DNA of 64,000 nt, from the NCBI RefSeq assembly GCF_002101555.1, contig NZ_LQOL01000099.1, positions 62,001 to 126,000 of the forward strand, given 5' to 3'. The notes under the pieces were generated by a model. That model did no database searches and was not told the origin of the DNA. It worked only from the letters and a program-made list of their open reading frames with translations. This document shows, piece by piece, positions 62,491 through 64,000 of the stretch. Each line of letters starts with the position of its first letter. Within the stretch, counting starts at the first letter, position 1. Made by a program: the position numbers and the translations under genes. The DNA is from Mycolicibacterium canariasense (lineage in GTDB: Bacteria; Actinomycetota; Actinomycetes; Mycobacteriales; Mycobacteriaceae).

Positions 62491-64000
62491 ATGGAGATGT
62501 TCAGCCAGTCACTGGACTGGGGAAACGAGATCCTCGCGTCGCTGTGGTGGGTCACCAAGGCGTGGACGATCAGCGCGGTCGTCATGGTGGCGGTCACCGC
62601 GTTCCTCGCCAGGTACACCGGCTGGGGCCGGCAGTTCTGGCACGTCACAGGCGGGTATTTCGTTGGGCGCCAGAGCATCCCGGTATGGACTCTGCTGGGT
62701 GCGCTACTGCTGTCGGTGATGGTCTCGGTCCGGATGGACGTGCTGTTCAGCTACTACGCCAACGACCAGTCCACCGCACTGCAGGTCGCCTTCGAGGGCG
62801 CCAGCTCCGGCAATGCTGCGGTGCGCGATTCCGGTATCGACGGGTTCTGGAAATCGATCCTGATCTTCGTGGCGCTGGTCGCCGCCGATATCACCCGCAC
62901 CCTGCTGGACCTGTACCTCATGCAGTACTTCATCATTCGGTGGCGGGTGTGGCTGACCCGGCATCTCACCGGTGACTGGCTCGATGACCAGGCCTACTAC
63001 CGCGGGCGGTTCCTCGGTGCGTTCGGCGGCCAACCGGTCGACAACCCCGATCAGCGCATCCAGCAGGACATCGACGTGTTCACCACCGGCACCGGGCCCG
63101 AGACCAACACCCCGACGGTGGGGACCGCGCAGACCCTGGTGTTCGGCACCGTCAACGCGGTGCTGTCCGTCGTCGCGTTCACGCCGATCCTGTGGAACCT
63201 GGCCGGGCCGCTGACGATCCTGGGGGTGACGATTCCCAAGGCCCTGTTCTGGCTGGCGTTGCTGTGGGTGGCGATGACGACGGTGGTCGCGTTCTGGATC
63301 GGCCGCCCGATCATCGGGCTGACCTTCCGCAACGAACGGACCAATGCGGCGTTCCGCTACGCGCTGGTTCGTATCCGGGACGCCGCCGAGGCGGTCAGCC
63401 TGTACCGCGGCGAGGACGCCGAGCGGCGCACCCTGGGCGGCCGGTTCGCGGCGATCATCGCCAACTACCGCAGACTGGTGCTGCGCGGGGTGGCGTTCCT
63501 GGGCTGGAACCGGTCCATCAGCCAGATCATCTCGCCCCTGCCGCTGGTGGTGCAGGCGCCCCGACTGTTCGCCGGTGAGCTCAAGTTCGGTGACGTCATG
63601 CAGTCGGCCGGGGCGTTCGGTTCGGTGCAGAGCTCGTTGAGCTTCTTCCGCGCCGTGTACGACGCGTTCGCCGGCTACCGCGCGGCCATCATCCGGCTGG
63701 ACGGCTTGGTCACCGCCAATGAACAGGCCAGGGCGCTACCGCGATTGACGGCGACGGACAGCGACGACGGCGGGGTCACGATCGCCGATGTGCGGGTGCG
63801 CTCGCCGCTCGGTGACCAGCTCGTCGACGCGCTGGACCTGCGGCTGAGCCCCGGCGACACCTTGGTGATCACCGGCCCGTCGGGCACCGGGAAGACGACC
63901 CTGCTGCGCAGTGTGGCCCAAATGTGGCCCTACGCCTCGGGTTCGGTGGCCCACCCGGCCGACGCGATGTTCCTGTCCCAGCTGCCCTACGCCCCGCTCG
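62491..64000 (+). CDS. BacA/SbmA-like ABC transporter, copy 2 (3' end outside window)
   Basis: Starts at ATG 62491 (MEMFSQSLDWGNEILASLWWV) and is open to the window end, about 503 codons. It shares the whole layout with copy 1 (WGRQFWHVTGGYFVG, DNPDQRIQQDID, NAAFRYALVRIRDAAEAVSLYRGED) and has an intact Walker A GPSGTGKTT. About half its positions match copy 1, so the tandem duplication is old. Whether both transport the same peptides is unknown. Confidence 0.92.
   Translation, partial: MEMFSQSLDWGNEILASLWWVTKAWTISAVVMVAVTAFLARYTGWGRQFWHVTGGYFVGRQSIPVWTLLGALLLSVMVSVRMDVLFSYYANDQSTALQVAFEGASSGNAAVRDSGIDGFWKSILIFVALVAADITRTLLDLYLMQYFIIRWRVWLTRHLTGDWLDDQAYYRGRFLGAFGGQPVDNPDQRIQQDIDVFTTGTGPETNTPTVGTAQTLVFGTVNAVLSVVAFTPILWNLAGPLTILGVTIPKALFWLALLWVAMTTVVAFWIGRPIIGLTFRNERTNAAFRYALVRIRDAAEAVSLYRGEDAERRTLGGRFAAIIANYRRLVLRGVAFLGWNRSISQIISPLPLVVQAPRLFAGELKFGDVMQSAGAFGSVQSSLSFFRAVYDAFAGYRAAIIRLDGLVTANEQARALPRLTATDSDDGGVTIADVRVRSPLGDQLVDALDLRLSPGDTLVITGPSGTGKTTLLRSVAQMWPYASGSVAHPADAMFLSQLPYAPL

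Overview
The window is high-GC DNA from a Mycobacterium, most likely a rapidly growing environmental one (Mycolicibacterium-type). It carries an antigen 85C mycolyltransferase, the Apa/ModD glycoprotein, GarA, SecA2, GuaB1, a BacA-type ABC importer and the BlaI/BlaR-like pair. From about 19.6 kb to the end the gene order follows the M. tuberculosis block Rv1860-Rv1819c from memory (apa, modC, modB, two oxidoreductases, ndh, urease, thioesterase, blaI, M56 peptidase, gnd1, guaB1, CBS membrane proteins, glcB, VWA protein, gcvP, MerR, DUF151, MerR, garA, gcvH, Rv1825-Rv1822, secA2, bacA). PE_PGRS, modA and ilvG are missing. A lon gene, which M. tuberculosis lacks, also points away from the tuberculosis complex.

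Layout. 0-8 kb: end of a class III cyclase-like gene coupled to a cyclic-nucleotide-domain MscS channel; fbpC; a YhgE/Pip membrane protein with a degenerate ABC ATPase, divergent from a TetR gene across a 33-bp operator; SDR and MDR oxidoreductases. 8-19.5 kb: VC0807-like membrane protein, Lon, F420-type luciferase-like protein, DUF72, DDN-like, TfoX-N, HhH-GPD, ferredoxin reductase, thiolase-like, CPBP protease, CGNR regulator, GlsB. 19.6-26 kb: apa-modC-modB, SDR, LLM, ndh. 26-31 kb: ureABCFGD (minus strand) and a thioesterase. 31-33.4 kb: IdeR-box-flanked iron protein divergent from blaI, with a perfect CRP site between them. 33.4-46.7 kb: gnd, guaB1, two CBS proteins, a pseudo-lipase lipoprotein, a membrane esterase, glcB, VWA protein. 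46.7-58.1 kb: hydrolase, gcvP with a tandem glycine riboswitch, MerR genes, a YeeE/TsuA-like sulfur transporter behind a CstR/CsoR-type operator, garA, gcvH, DUF881 genes, pgsA2. 58.1-64 kb: secA2 and two tandem BacA-like transporters (the second cut by the window end).

The most unusual signal is a dispersed short repeat with core GGGGCGAGCGNAGCGACGGG. Three tandem arrays have an exact 30-bp period and sit inside the first codons of the VC0807-like gene, ureF and pgsA2; a single in-frame copy lies in gnd and another at the end of a small ORF. The core is open in all six frames, so it adds peptides to genes without breaking them, much like a protein-coding-tolerant palindromic or REP-type element. 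Other points of interest are several enzymes that lack catalytic residues and many well-formed operators.
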